Shown: positions 44,854-54,626, counted from the stretch's first letter. The stretch: DNA of 64,000 bases from Bacteroidia bacterium (GCA_030654175.1 JAURXZ010000001.1:186001-250000); one strand, 5' to 3'. Made by a program: numbers and translations. The notes: generated by a model from the sequence alone, not told the origin.

Positions 44854-45417
44854 ATGAAAAAAACGATCCTGTTAATTTTTGCTGTTGCTTTAGCAACATT
44901 AGCTTTTAAGAATGATGGTGTTATAGGCAACCTATTTCCTACCATGGAATGTGAAAATTACAATGGTGAAAAAATAAGTTTACCGGTTGCAACAAAAGAC
45001 AAATACACTGTTCTTGGAATGGCCTTCAGCAATGATGCAGAAACCGATCTAAAAACCTGGATCACTCCGGTTTACAATAAGTTTGTTGTAAAGCACGATA
45101 ACTCCGATGCAGGAGCTTTTGATGTTAGTTTTGATTATGATATCAATCTTTTTTTCATTCCTATGTTTACGGGATTAAATCAGGTAACAAGCAAAAGTTC
45201 TAAAGAGAAAATAAGATCCAAAACCAACAAAGAATTATATCCTCACCTCTTATTTTATGAAGGTGCTAAAACCTATAAGAAGGAATTGGACTTTGAGAAA
45301 AAGGACGTTCCCTACTTTTTTGTACTTGATAAAACAGGAAAAATAGTATATGCTACTTCCGGAAAATACGACAGTAAAAAATTGGATAAGATCGTTGATA
45401 TTCTTGAAGAAAATTAA
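44854..45417 (+). CDS. Exported thioredoxin-fold-like protein without CxxC
   Basis: 187 residues with a signal-like N-terminus (MKKTILLIFAVALATLAF). The pattern is NLFPTMECENYNGEKISLP, YTVLGMAFSNDAETDLKTWITPVYN, and VPYFFVLDKTGKIVYATSG, the usual order of a TlpA/thioredoxin-like fold, but there is no Cys-x-x-Cys. It is therefore not expected to be a disulphide oxidoreductase; a chaperone-like or structural role is possible. The gene follows the YkoF-like gene, and a lipoprotein gene is 64 nt downstream. Confidence 0.7.
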   Translation: MKKTILLIFAVALATLAFKNDGVIGNLFPTMECENYNGEKISLPVATKDKYTVLGMAFSNDAETDLKTWITPVYNKFVVKHDNSDAGAFDVSFDYDINLFFIPMFTGLNQVTSKSSKEKIRSKTNKELYPHLLFYEGAKTYKKELDFEKKDVPYFFVLDKTGKIVYATSGKYDSKKLDKIVDILEEN

Positions 45418-45481
45418 TTGCAAAGTTGGAGTTCAACATCCTTTAATACAAAAGTTTTACTTCTTGAACAATCTCTATATA

Positions 45482-46156
45482 ATGAATTTAAACTTTACTC
45501 TTAATAGTGGAAAGCCAGCGATTTTAAAAAAAGAGTCGTTTTTTTTATTCCTTATTCTTTTTCTATTAAGTTCCTGTAGTGTTTTAAAAAATGCCGGAAT
45601 TGAAAAGCGTAAATATCGTCCTGGTTATTTTATTGAAGGTTCTTCCCGAAAAATTATCGATACTAAAAAGCATACTGTTGATACTAATTGCGAGCCTGAT
45701 TTGTATTGTATGGGAAAGGTGCAATTGCCTGACAATGAGTTAAATGCAACTGTTCAGAAAAATCGAAATGAATCGTTGAAGCTGAATATAGAGAAATCAA
45801 AAACCAGTGTTTTGATTACCAATCAAAAAAGCAAATTTAATAACGGTAAGAGTGAGAGTTTTTATTCAATTAAAAAACATGAAGTGTCTTTTAAAGACAA
45901 TCATAATGCTTCAGTTCAACCTACCAAATCTGATGGTAAAAACTATACTTTATCGCAGGTAATATTATTCCTTGTTGCCATTTTTCTTTTTTATGGCATA
46001 TTTACTCTGATGACCACACTTTTCCCAATCATGTCCTTTGCTATAGCCATAGCTATATCTGTCCTTATCTGGATACCGGTATTTATTGTTATTTGGCTTA
46101 TTTTATTAATGATAAAACAGAGTATTGATAAAAAACATCCTGATGTTTTAAAATAA
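45482..46156 (+). CDS. Lipoprotein with C-terminal membrane helices
   Basis: 224 residues from the ATG giving MNLNFTLNSG; a longer frame upstream overlaps the previous gene and is rejected. The lipobox is at about residues 26-34 (LFLLSSC), with acylated cysteine. The middle is charged and unstructured. Two hydrophobic segments occur near the C-terminus (VILFLVAIFLFYGIFTL; FAIAIAISVLIWIPVFIVIWLILLM). A lipoprotein with terminal membrane helices is unusual. I recognise no family. Confidence 0.65.
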   Translation: MNLNFTLNSGKPAILKKESFFLFLILFLLSSCSVLKNAGIEKRKYRPGYFIEGSSRKIIDTKKHTVDTNCEPDLYCMGKVQLPDNELNATVQKNRNESLKLNIEKSKTSVLITNQKSKFNNGKSESFYSIKKHEVSFKDNHNASVQPTKSDGKNYTLSQVILFLVAIFLFYGIFTLMTTLFPIMSFAIAIAISVLIWIPVFIVIWLILLMIKQSIDKKHPDVLK

Positions 46157-46222
46157 GAGAATTAAGTTTTGTCCCTCCATCGATTAACATTATTTTGGAT
46201 TTTCTTAAGGGTTTAAATTTTT

Positions 46223-48541
46223 TTATTTAGTCACAACCACCTTTTGCCTCATCATTTGATTATCATTATTATACCCAACAATAAAATAAATACCATTGCT
46301 TAGGTCTTCAATATTTATGGAGAACTTATTTCCACTATTCAATTCAAATAGTTGTATTTGTTGGCCTGATTCATTCATGATCGTATAAACCCCATCACTT
46401 GTTGATTGCCCTTCGACTCCGCTCAGGGTGACAGTAAGCGCGCCATTACTCGGATTAGGAATAACAGTAAATTGATTATTATTTTCTACTATTCCATTGA
46501 TTCCGGTTATGTTTACGTTAACACAAGTTGAAGTATCCGAACAGCCATTCATTGAAACAATTACTGCATAATTTCCATTTACGGTTGCCGTATAACTTTG
46601 ATTTGTTGCACCTGCAATTGGTGAATGCCCATTGTTACAATCCAGCCATTGATATAGCGCTCCGTTTTGATTTGCGGAAATAGTCGCTCCACTTAAACTT
46701 GTGGATACATCCGGCAAAGGATTTACATTAATAGTAGCAGTTGCAGTGTTAGAACAATTGTTTACATCTGTACCGGTAACTGTATAGGTAGTGGTGGTGG
46801 CAGGGATAAATCCAATTCCATTTATTACGCTTCCTGTCCATGCATAAGAGATAGCTCCTCCACCTGTTAATGTAACTACAGTTCCGGCACATACTGTGGT
46901 GGCGCTTGCATTAGCAGTAACAATGGGTAATGGATTAACAGTAACAAGTACTGCTTTTCGCGCTGAACTTGGCGCACAGGTGCTGTCTTGTACATAGTAA
47001 GCAGCGTTCGCAGTTAATACGGGTGTTGTATAATGAGCTCCTCCACCAAGGTAGGTACCTGCCGTTTCTGAACTATACCATCCAATAGTGCCTATGCCGA
47101 TGGCTGAAAGTGTTGTAGTATTGCCGCTGCAAATTGTTTTGTTTGATGCGGAAGGTGCAGGTGGGGGAACACATTCAACCTGGCTGTCGATCATTTTTGC
47201 CAAAAAAATATGAGTATAAAAACCTGTTTGAGGAAGGGTATCATTGCCGAACCAGCAATTATTATTGAAATTGTGGAAATTTCCGCTTAAATAAATGGAT
47301 CTATTTTCGCTATAAGCTATATCGTATGCAAAGCAGTCGGTAAGATTGCCACCCGAATTTTTTTCTGCCCATTGCGCAAAACCATTTGTATTGAATTTAA
47401 ATACAAATACTGCAGATCTGTTTTTCGACTCGGTTAATGAAACCGTGTCGAAAACAAGTTGTTCTCTAAATGATCCTGCAACATAAAAATTCCCATTTTC
47501 AGAAACAGTTAATGATTTTAATACTAAAGGTTCGTCCGATTTTTTTTTGCGGGCCCATGAAGCGCTTCCTTGGGTATTCAGTTTTGCAATAAAAAATTCT
47601 TCACAATTTACAGGGGGCAAACACGTGCCAGGTACTTCAAAACTAAATTGCCTTACCTTCATAGCTTTGTCATACGAACCCAATAAGTAAATATTATCCT
47701 GTGCATCCAGATCAAAATCCAGTAGCAGTGCACCACGGATAATTTCAACATTTTGTATAGTACCTGTAGCATTTAATTTAATCAGGCAGCTGCTTGATGG
47801 ATAGCCCGTGCCTTGATAATAAGCTGTTGTTCCAATTTTAAATTCATCGCCATCAAAAGTGGCTGCTAAATAAATAACATTATTTGAATCGTATCTTAAG
47901 CCTTTTAAAGGAGCGGAACATGAATAGGTCTTTGACCATATCTCATTCCCTGAAGGTGAAATTTTGCCTATTCCCAAAACAGGATCAGTTGAAAAGGGAG
48001 TGGAATAAGCATATATAAGGTCATTGTTTCCGTCATTTACTATGTTATTGAGAATTATATTAGCGGGATATCGCTTAAGCCATTTTCTATGTCCGAGTGC
48101 ATCAAAAACAATAATAAAACTTTCGTAATCTCCTGCGTTTGTGAGGGTTGTATCATCGAGGATAAGGTCGTTCACAAAAACACCAACCACATACGTGTTA
48201 TTGTTCTTGTCTATTGATAAATCGATCAGTGAAGTATTTTGACCCCCAATAAATTGGGCCCAAATCAATTGGCTGGCGCTATTCAGGCGTGCTACATAAT
48301 TACCTCTGTTGAGATAAAAAGAAGAATCCACATAGAAAATGGTATCTCCCAGTTTTGCAAAATTCTGAAATGTTCCTGAAGTAAATAGATCACCGGCACT
48401 ATTTGTTCTCACCTGTGGCTCATACGAATCTGATACAAAATCCTTTCCTACCTGGCTTGCCCAGTCCCATTGCTGTGCTTGTAAATTGGGTTGAATTACA
48501 AGAAAAACAATTCCTGCGAATATATTTCTCAAATTTCTCAT
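46223..48541 (-). CDS. T9SS-secreted propeller/Ig-like protein
   Basis: 772 residues with a signal peptide ending LQAQQ. The first 430 residues are SBBP/propeller-like repeats (AQFIGGQNTSLIDLSIDKNNNTYVVGVF; AWRKKKSDEP...ISVSENGNFYVAGSF). Ig-like domains follow (residues about 450-680), including YQWLDCNNGHSPIAGATNQSYTATVNG. The C-terminus is a T9SS type A sorting domain (VIPNPSNGALTVTL...KVVVTK). A palindromic mini-repeat inserted in that domain encodes SGVEGQ. Its function is unknown, probably adhesive or matrix-associated. Confidence 0.85.
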   Translation of the reverse strand: MRNLRNIFAGIVFLVIQPNLQAQQWDWASQVGKDFVSDSYEPQVRTNSAGDLFTSGTFQNFAKLGDTIFYVDSSFYLNRGNYVARLNSASQLIWAQFIGGQNTSLIDLSIDKNNNTYVVGVFVNDLILDDTTLTNAGDYESFIIVFDALGHRKWLKRYPANIILNNIVNDGNNDLIYAYSTPFSTDPVLGIGKISPSGNEIWSKTYSCSAPLKGLRYDSNNVIYLAATFDGDEFKIGTTAYYQGTGYPSSSCLIKLNATGTIQNVEIIRGALLLDFDLDAQDNIYLLGSYDKAMKVRQFSFEVPGTCLPPVNCEEFFIAKLNTQGSASWARKKKSDEPLVLKSLTVSENGNFYVAGSFREQLVFDTVSLTESKNRSAVFVFKFNTNGFAQWAEKNSGGNLTDCFAYDIAYSENRSIYLSGNFHNFNNNCWFGNDTLPQTGFYTHIFLAKMIDSQVECVPPPAPSASNKTICSGNTTTLSAIGIGTIGWYSSETAGTYLGGGAHYTTPVLTANAAYYVQDSTCAPSSARKAVLVTVNPLPIVTANASATTVCAGTVVTLTGGGAISYAWTGSVINGIGFIPATTTTYTVTGTDVNNCSNTATATINVNPLPDVSTSLSGATISANQNGALYQWLDCNNGHSPIAGATNQSYTATVNGNYAVIVSMNGCSDTSTCVNVNITGINGIVENNNQFTVIPNPSNGALTVTLSGVEGQSTSDGVYTIMNESGQQIQLFELNSGNKFSINIEDLSNGIYFIVGYNNDNQMMRQKVVVTK
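46409..46434. repeat. TCGACTCCGCTC mini-repeat inside a coding region
   Basis: GCCCTTCGACTCCGCTCAGGGTGACAG, with CCCT pairing AGGG. It shares the TCGACTCCGCTC core and the TGAC end with the element at 10529, but with a compensated stem. On the minus strand it is translated as LSGVEGQ. Confidence 0.65.
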
Positions 48542-48754
48542 GCTGTTTTATTTAAAAATATTTGTTAAAAGTATACAGGCATTTCAGCCTTTATTTTCGA
48601 TTTTCGTTCAACTGGCTTTTATTAAAGACAAAAATTATAGACTTGAAATTGTCAGTCGGTTTATTGTTTTGGGTTACCAAAAAATTTATTTCAGATAGGA
48701 TCAAAACTCTTTTTCATTGATAAACATTAAAGATGAATATAAGTGAGAATTAAT

Positions 48755-48784
48755 TTGTTAATTCCTTGAATTTCAATATCTTTA
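48755..48784 (+). promoter_or_regulatory. Promoter of the SpoIID-like gene
   Basis: TTG at 48755-48757, 19 nt, then TATCTTTA, followed by CTAA. The same TATCTTTACTAA occurs before the amidase gene at 51410. The TTG start codon is only 17 nt downstream. Confidence 0.6.
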
Positions 48785-48800
48785 CTAAAAAACAAACCCT

Positions 48801-51092
48801 TTGAAAAAACAAACTACCCACTATTATTTTGTAGGTTTTCTATTCAGCAGTATCCTGTTTCATTCTTTGGGTCTATTCTCACAGGAAGGCACTAGAGGTA
48901 CTCTCTCCTTTTTTGTATCCGATGCTGAAAATGGCTATGGAACTCCAGCGGAAATTTTATTCAGCAATGAAAAAAAATCCTTTCGTTTAAAAACCAACGA
49001 AGGCGGGCATCTTTTGTTTGAAGGAGAAAAGGGGAACTATAATATACAGATATGGGCAAATGGCCACCACCCTCTATCCACTTATTTTATTGTAAAAAAC
49101 GGACAATCCCTGAACATCAATATTATAATGGACAGGGTGAATAAAACGCATGTTGAATTCAAGAAATATGAATCGGCAGTGGTGGAAGGTTATGTGGTGG
49201 ATTTTGAAACCGGCAAGCCTATTGGGGATGTGAATGTTGAACTATCGGCTGAAAAGCGTTCTGCCAGGACAAATAAAGAAGGATTTTTTTCAGTTAGTCC
49301 AAGTCGTTTTGCTGCCATTACAAAACGCGAAGATAAAGGGATACGAAGTGATGTTTCATTTAACCTGAAAGGTTATACTTCAAAAACAATCGAAGATCTA
49401 TTGCTGCTTCCTGATAAGATAAAATTAAAAATTGTACTTAAAAAGGGGAGTGGCAATGATTCAGAAAAATATTTTCAGCATATTTTGGATGGAACAGCAC
49501 AAGATGTTGAGATGTACGAAAAATCTATTCCTCAAAGTAATTCGCAAAAAACGAAAACAGATTTTAAATTATCTGCAACCGGATGTGTAATACCCACAAC
49601 CATTCGGGTTGGTACCGGTTGCTCGTGCACAAGTTGTACTGGAGTAGATGTAATGAGTTTGCAATATTATTCTGAGAGTGGCATTGATGATGAATGGATC
49701 TCGAGCTGGCAATTTGAATCATTGGCAGCCGGTTCGGTACCTTACAGAAGCTATGGAGGCTGGTACGTCAATAATCCTGTAAATGCAAATTTTGATATTG
49801 CATCTTCCACTTGTAACCAGGTATGGGGCTCAGCAGTATATACAAATGCGCAAAGTGCAGCACAGGCTACTGTTGGACAAATTGTAACTGCAAATGGTAT
49901 AGATCCGGCACGGTCGGAATATTCAGCGGAAAATAATCAGGGAGGAACTTCGTTTAATTGCACTGATTGCAATGCCGGTGGGAGTGGAGCTTATAGTTGC
50001 TTTTCGGATAACCAATGTTGCGGACAAAGTCCTGCAGGGCATGGAAGAGGCATGTGTCAGTGGGGGACACAGTATTGGGCGCAAAACGGACAAAATAGTC
50101 AATGGATAATTGACCATTATTTTATTGCAACTATTGGTTATTCGATCTGTGGTTCCAGTATACCACCCTCCAACCTTTCAGTGACAAGTTCCAGCTGTCC
50201 GCAAATTGGGGTTACTCTTAACTGGAACGATTCAGGAGCGGGATGGATGTTGGATGTTTCTGCAGATAGCAATTTTGCTACCTATTATAATAAGAGTATT
50301 GCAAATCTTAATTCGATTGTATGTCCGGGAGGATTTTGTGATTACCCGGGTTGTACGAACTACTTGCAGTTTGCACCGGGAACTACTTATTACTGGAGAA
50401 TATGGGATGGCAGCGGTCATGTAACCGGTTCATCCTTCACTACGCCAATTTGCAGCACATTAGATACTAACTGTGCAGGTAATATTGATGATTCAGGTGG
50501 AATAAACGGTGGTTACAGTGGCAACGAGGATTATACATATACGATCTCTCCACCAAATGTAAGTTCTTTGTCGTTCAATTTTTCAAGTTTTGATCTGGAA
50601 TCAAATTTCGATTCCTTGTATTTATATGATGGGCCGTCAACGTCCTCACCTCTTATTGGCGCATATACCGGATCGAATTCACCCGGAACATTTTCTTCCA
50701 CCGGAGGATCGATCACCTTGCATTTTATTTCGGATCCATTGGTAAATAATGCCGGTTTTTCTGCAACTTGGACCTGTATAAGTGCCCCCACCGGGATAGA
50801 TAATCCTGGAAATAACTTGTCGTTAGTAAAAATTTATCCAAATCCGGCCAACGGTGATGCGTACCTTCATTATGTATTGTCTAATCCTGGAATGGTTACT
50901 ATCAAACTTTTTGATGTTCTTGGGCATGAAATTAGCGTGTTAAACAATGGTTTCCAATCCGCTGGCGACCATACTTTACATATTGATATAAATGAATTGG
51001 CTTTATCAGAAGGGATTTACACGATACGTTTTATAAGTGCAGATGATCACTCAACAAATATCAAATTAATATTTACAACACCCGAAAGATGA
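48801..51092 (+). CDS. T9SS-secreted SpoIID-like lytic transglycosylase with CUB domain
   Basis: 763 residues from a TTG codon; a signal peptide begins immediately (MKKQTTHYYFVGFLFSSILFHSLGLFSQ). Two carboxypeptidase-regulatory-like domains follow (residues about 32-120 and 125-215). The SpoIID-type domain spans about 255-455: the conserved glutamate is E298 in IDDEW, with SSWQFESLAAGSVPYRSYG and the late signature GHGRGMCQWG. Then come an FnIII-like module, a CUB domain (about 553-655) and a T9SS sorting domain (about 680-763). SpoIID cleaves peptide-free glycan strands in Bacillus. Its neighbour is an amidase. Confidence 0.8.
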   Translation: MKKQTTHYYFVGFLFSSILFHSLGLFSQEGTRGTLSFFVSDAENGYGTPAEILFSNEKKSFRLKTNEGGHLLFEGEKGNYNIQIWANGHHPLSTYFIVKNGQSLNINIIMDRVNKTHVEFKKYESAVVEGYVVDFETGKPIGDVNVELSAEKRSARTNKEGFFSVSPSRFAAITKREDKGIRSDVSFNLKGYTSKTIEDLLLLPDKIKLKIVLKKGSGNDSEKYFQHILDGTAQDVEMYEKSIPQSNSQKTKTDFKLSATGCVIPTTIRVGTGCSCTSCTGVDVMSLQYYSESGIDDEWISSWQFESLAAGSVPYRSYGGWYVNNPVNANFDIASSTCNQVWGSAVYTNAQSAAQATVGQIVTANGIDPARSEYSAENNQGGTSFNCTDCNAGGSGAYSCFSDNQCCGQSPAGHGRGMCQWGTQYWAQNGQNSQWIIDHYFIATIGYSICGSSIPPSNLSVTSSSCPQIGVTLNWNDSGAGWMLDVSADSNFATYYNKSIANLNSIVCPGGFCDYPGCTNYLQFAPGTTYYWRIWDGSGHVTGSSFTTPICSTLDTNCAGNIDDSGGINGGYSGNEDYTYTISPPNVSSLSFNFSSFDLESNFDSLYLYDGPSTSSPLIGAYTGSNSPGTFSSTGGSITLHFISDPLVNNAGFSATWTCISAPTGIDNPGNNLSLVKIYPNPANGDAYLHYVLSNPGMVTIKLFDVLGHEISVLNNGFQSAGDHTLHIDINELALSEGIYTIRFISADDHSTNIKLIFTTPER

Positions 51093-51394
51093 AAAAAATT
51101 ACTTTCATAATCTCTTTAATTTGTTTTTCAATAATTAAAACATTTTCACAAACAGGCATAGGACTTGATTGTAATCAGCCCATTGACCCTGCCACCGGAG
51201 CAATACAAGCAAATGCAACTTTTGCAGTGGTAGGTACAACCTGTGTGCCATGGGTACGTTTGAATTTCATTTTGGGACCATGGTCATCACCTTCGGACCA
51301 AACATTACACAGTGGAAAAACATGGAAACAAACCTATGATGAAATTGTGAATGGCTTTACCAATCAAGGTGGTATGAATACTTTAATTGCTTAA
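51089..51394 (+). pseudogene. Truncated exported glycosidase fragment
   Basis: 101 residues. A signal peptide (MKKITFIISLICFSIIKTFSQ) leads to GLDCNQPIDPATGAIQANATFAVVGTTCVPWVRLNFILGPWSSP and WKQTYDEIVNGFTNQG, the start of a barrel-type glycosidase. It then ends abruptly in GMNTLIA. A functional barrel would need several hundred more residues, and no continuation is found downstream in any frame. The ATG overlaps the stop of the SpoIID-like gene (ATGA), so it may still be translated by coupling. It is either a decayed gene or a small leftover. Confidence 0.55.
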
Positions 51395-51417
51395 ATAAAT
51401 TAGAATAATTATCTTTA
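51387..51417 (+). promoter_or_regulatory. Promoter of the amidase gene
   Basis: TTG at 51387-51389, 20 nt, then TATCTTTA at 51410-51417, followed by CTAA. Almost identical to the promoter of the SpoIID-like gene, consistent with joint control. Confidence 0.55.
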
Positions 51418-51448
51418 CTAATCAATTAACCACTTAACAAAATAAAGG

Positions 51449-54400
51449 ATGAAAAAATCATTACTTGTTGTTGCATTTACATTTTTATTCTCTACCTGCT
51501 ATTGCTTCGGACAAAGCAATTATGCTGATGTAGTTGTTTTAAATAACTATACTCAATCGTTTAATAAAGCCTATCAGAATCATCCTGAAATTCCGAAGGG
51601 GATTTTAGAAGCGGTTGCATTTTGCAATACCCATTTTAAGCATATTCAGCATGCTTCTTCTCAATCAGAAAGTTGCAGTGGCATACCTAATACGTATGGT
51701 GTTATGGGGTTAACTCTTGATGGACAAAATTATTTCAGCAATAATCTTGCATTGGTTTCAAATTTATCAGGATATAAAACGGATGAAATTATCAGTGATC
51801 CTGAAAAAAATATCTTAGGGTATGCCGATGCTTACGCAGCTATTAAGAATTCTTTGAACATCACAAGCAATTCTATTGCTGATCAAATGCCTGTGTTGGC
51901 TAATTTAAGCGAGTTGCCTGAGGAAACAAAAGGGCAAAATTTTGCACTTAACACACAATTGTATGGTTATTTACAATTTTTAGACAATGTTAATTATCAG
52001 CAATTATATGATTTCCCGAATCATAAAATTGATTTCACCGCTATTTTTGGTGCCACTAATTATGCTGTTTTGAGTTCAACAGGAGTAACGGTAACTGATG
52101 AAAGTGTTTATAATAAAAGCGGTCAGCAATATCAGGCTAAATCACTTCAATCAACTGAATATGGCCCTGCAATTTGGAATCCAACTACCTGTAATTATAG
52201 TTCACGCAGCGGGACAGCAATTTCGGCAATCACAATTCATACCGTTCAGGGAAGTTATGCAGGTTGTATTTCATGGTTTAAAAACTGTTCTGCTAATGCC
52301 TCTACGCACTATGTGGTTCGCTCCTCTGACGGCCAGATCACTCAAATGCTTATAGAAGCAGAAAAAGGATGGCATGTGGGTTCTGAAAACCCCTATACGA
52401 TTGGTTATGAGCATGAGGGGTTTGTGGATGACGCATCCTGGTATACTACTGCCATGTATAATAGTTCTGCCGATCTATCAAGAGATATTACTCAAAGTGG
52501 ATATGGAATAAACCCATTAAGAACATACTACGGACCGGGATGTTCCGGAGGTTCATCATCATGCGGCTTGGGAGCTTGTACAAAAATAAAGGGACATCAA
52601 ATGTACCCGAATCAGTCTCATAGTGATCCGGGACCAAACTGGAACTGGGCAAGATACTATTTGCTTATTAACAATAATCCTACTATAACTACTGTTACCG
52701 GTGGTGCGGGAAATTCATACGATAGCGGTGGTGCCGGAAATAATTATGCTGATGATGAACGAACTCTTACTTTAATTCAACCATCGGGTGCAACTTCTAT
52801 CACTCTTAATTTTACATCGTTTGATACAGAATTAAATTGGGATCACTTATTTATTTATGATGGTGCTACTACCGCAGCTCCGCTTATTGGAAAATATTCA
52901 GGTACAACCGGTCCCGGTACTATTACATCAAATGGCGGTGCCTTATTACTTGAATTCCGTTCGGATTGTAATACTACTTCTACAGGTTGGGCAGCAAGCT
53001 GGACAAGCAATGCAGTACCTCCGCCACAAGCAGACGTTACGGCTCCAACCACTACTATAAGCACTCCTAACGCATGGGAAACAACCAATTTTACAGCGAA
53101 TTTTACAGATGCCGATGAAACGGGAGGTAGTGGATTAGAAAAAAGTTACTACCAGGTGATTGATTATGATGGCACTGAATGGCGGGCAAATGCAAACAAT
53201 GGTTTTTTTGCTGACAATTTTGATCTTGCCATTCATCCTGATTGGACTAGCGCGGTTGGAACATGGAGCATTAATGGTGGATCATTGTTTCAGGCAGATG
53301 AAGGATCGAGCAATACCAATATTTATGCAACCTTGGATCAAACATTGTCGAACAGATATTTGTATAATTTTTATGGCAAAATTGATGGTTCAGGAACAAC
53401 CAAGCGTGCAGGTTTTCATTTCTTTGCTGACAATGGAAGCCTTACCAATCGGGGGAATTCATACTTTGTCTGGTTCCGTGTAGATGATGCGTTGTTGCAG
53501 GTTTACAAAGTTGTAAATGATGTTTTTGGAACTGCTGAAATTAGTATTCCATTTACTACTGTTGCCAATCAATGGTATGATTATAAAATTATTTACGATC
53601 GTATAAGCGGTAAAATCAGCATTTACAGGGATAATCAATTTATTACCAGCTGGACCGACCCTTCACCGATCTCTTCCGGAAATGCGATCTCATTCCGTAG
53701 CGGAAATGCAAATTTTGCTATCAATGAATTAAAAGTATATCGTTCCCGTGCAGCAGCTTCTGCAGCTATTACAGTGGGACCAGCAATAACAAATGATATC
53801 CGCTTCCAAAATCCGGATCCTACTACCTGTTCCGGTAAAATAAAATCCATTTGTGCTGATTCGGCTGGAAATTTATCGGCTATTTTTTATCAGAATATCA
53901 ATGTGGATTGGACCCCCCCATCGGCTGTTAGTACTATTAATGATGGTACAGGAGCCGACATCAGTGTTACTGCTTCATTAACGGATCTATCGGCCAACTG
54001 GACTGCATCAACTGATCCTAATTCTGCAATTTCACGCTATTGGTATGCGATAGGAACAACACCCGGGGCAACCAATATTGTTAACTATACTGATAATTGG
54101 TTTAACCAGGCAGTTACTGCAACAGGGTTAAGTTCAGTGGTTGGGCAAATGTATTATTTTTCTGTAAAGGCAGAAGATGGGGCAGGTTTGCAATCAACTG
54201 TAATTACCAGCAATGGACAAACTGTTCTGTTAACTTCAATTGATGAGCAAATTGCGGCAAACGGGTTATCTGTTTATCCGAACCCGTTTACGAATAACAC
54301 AACAATCACTTATCAGTTAAATAGTACTTCAAAAGTAGATATTACTTTAACTGATGTATTGGGTAAAGTAATTGTTTTGTATGCTAATTCGGATCAGGCT

Positions 54401-54517
54401 TCCGGTAAACATGAAGTTTTAATAAATTCGGCTGATCTGCAACTTGCAAAAGGAATGTATTTTGTGAAATTGGAAACTAATATGGGAAGAAACTTTGTAA
54501 AAGTTATTGTTAAGTAG
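51449..54517 (+). CDS. T9SS-secreted N-acetylmuramoyl-L-alanine amidase (Amidase_2) with CUB domain
   Basis: 1022 residues, signal peptide ending CFGQS. The Amidase_2 domain spans residues about 255-405. Zinc ligands by spacing are H264 (ITIHTVQG), H383 (KGHQMYPN) and D393 (SDPGP); the H-to-D distance of ten matches AmpD. A GYEHEG motif with a glutamate lies between. A CUB domain (about 410-525), a LamG-like domain (about 590-770), an FnIII-like domain and a T9SS sorting domain follow. It should strip peptides from murein outside the cell, producing substrate for the SpoIID-like neighbour. Confidence 0.87.
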   Translation: MKKSLLVVAFTFLFSTCYCFGQSNYADVVVLNNYTQSFNKAYQNHPEIPKGILEAVAFCNTHFKHIQHASSQSESCSGIPNTYGVMGLTLDGQNYFSNNLALVSNLSGYKTDEIISDPEKNILGYADAYAAIKNSLNITSNSIADQMPVLANLSELPEETKGQNFALNTQLYGYLQFLDNVNYQQLYDFPNHKIDFTAIFGATNYAVLSSTGVTVTDESVYNKSGQQYQAKSLQSTEYGPAIWNPTTCNYSSRSGTAISAITIHTVQGSYAGCISWFKNCSANASTHYVVRSSDGQITQMLIEAEKGWHVGSENPYTIGYEHEGFVDDASWYTTAMYNSSADLSRDITQSGYGINPLRTYYGPGCSGGSSSCGLGACTKIKGHQMYPNQSHSDPGPNWNWARYYLLINNNPTITTVTGGAGNSYDSGGAGNNYADDERTLTLIQPSGATSITLNFTSFDTELNWDHLFIYDGATTAAPLIGKYSGTTGPGTITSNGGALLLEFRSDCNTTSTGWAASWTSNAVPPPQADVTAPTTTISTPNAWETTNFTANFTDADETGGSGLEKSYYQVIDYDGTEWRANANNGFFADNFDLAIHPDWTSAVGTWSINGGSLFQADEGSSNTNIYATLDQTLSNRYLYNFYGKIDGSGTTKRAGFHFFADNGSLTNRGNSYFVWFRVDDALLQVYKVVNDVFGTAEISIPFTTVANQWYDYKIIYDRISGKISIYRDNQFITSWTDPSPISSGNAISFRSGNANFAINELKVYRSRAAASAAITVGPAITNDIRFQNPDPTTCSGKIKSICADSAGNLSAIFYQNINVDWTPPSAVSTINDGTGADISVTASLTDLSANWTASTDPNSAISRYWYAIGTTPGATNIVNYTDNWFNQAVTATGLSSVVGQMYYFSVKAEDGAGLQSTVITSNGQTVLLTSIDEQIAANGLSVYPNPFTNNTTITYQLNSTSKVDITLTDVLGKVIVLYANSDQASGKHEVLINSADLQLAKGMYFVKLETNMGRNFVKVIVK

Positions 54518-54544
54518 AAGCGGGGCTTTTAAGATTGAATGTAA

Positions 54545-54582
54545 AAAAAAGCGTCCCGCACAATTGTGGGACGCTTTTTTTA
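54545..54582 (+). terminator. Amidase gene terminator
   Basis: AAAAAGCGTCCCGCACAATTGTGGGACGCTTTTTTT: 10-bp stem GCGTCCCGCA/TGTGGGACGC and a T-tract, 28 nt after the stop codon. Confidence 0.9.
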
Positions 54583-54626
54583 TGCGTTTTTGTATTCATA
54601 CCAAACAGCTAAGAAGTCATAAAAAA

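Noticed and set aside
45350-45481. Upstream start of the lipoprotein gene
   Set aside because: It overlaps the preceding gene by 68 bp and places 44 unrelated residues before the lipoprotein signal.
48801-51092. SpoIID-like domain as a sign of sporulation
   Set aside because: No other sporulation gene is present and the protein has CUB and T9SS domains, so it is a secreted enzyme.
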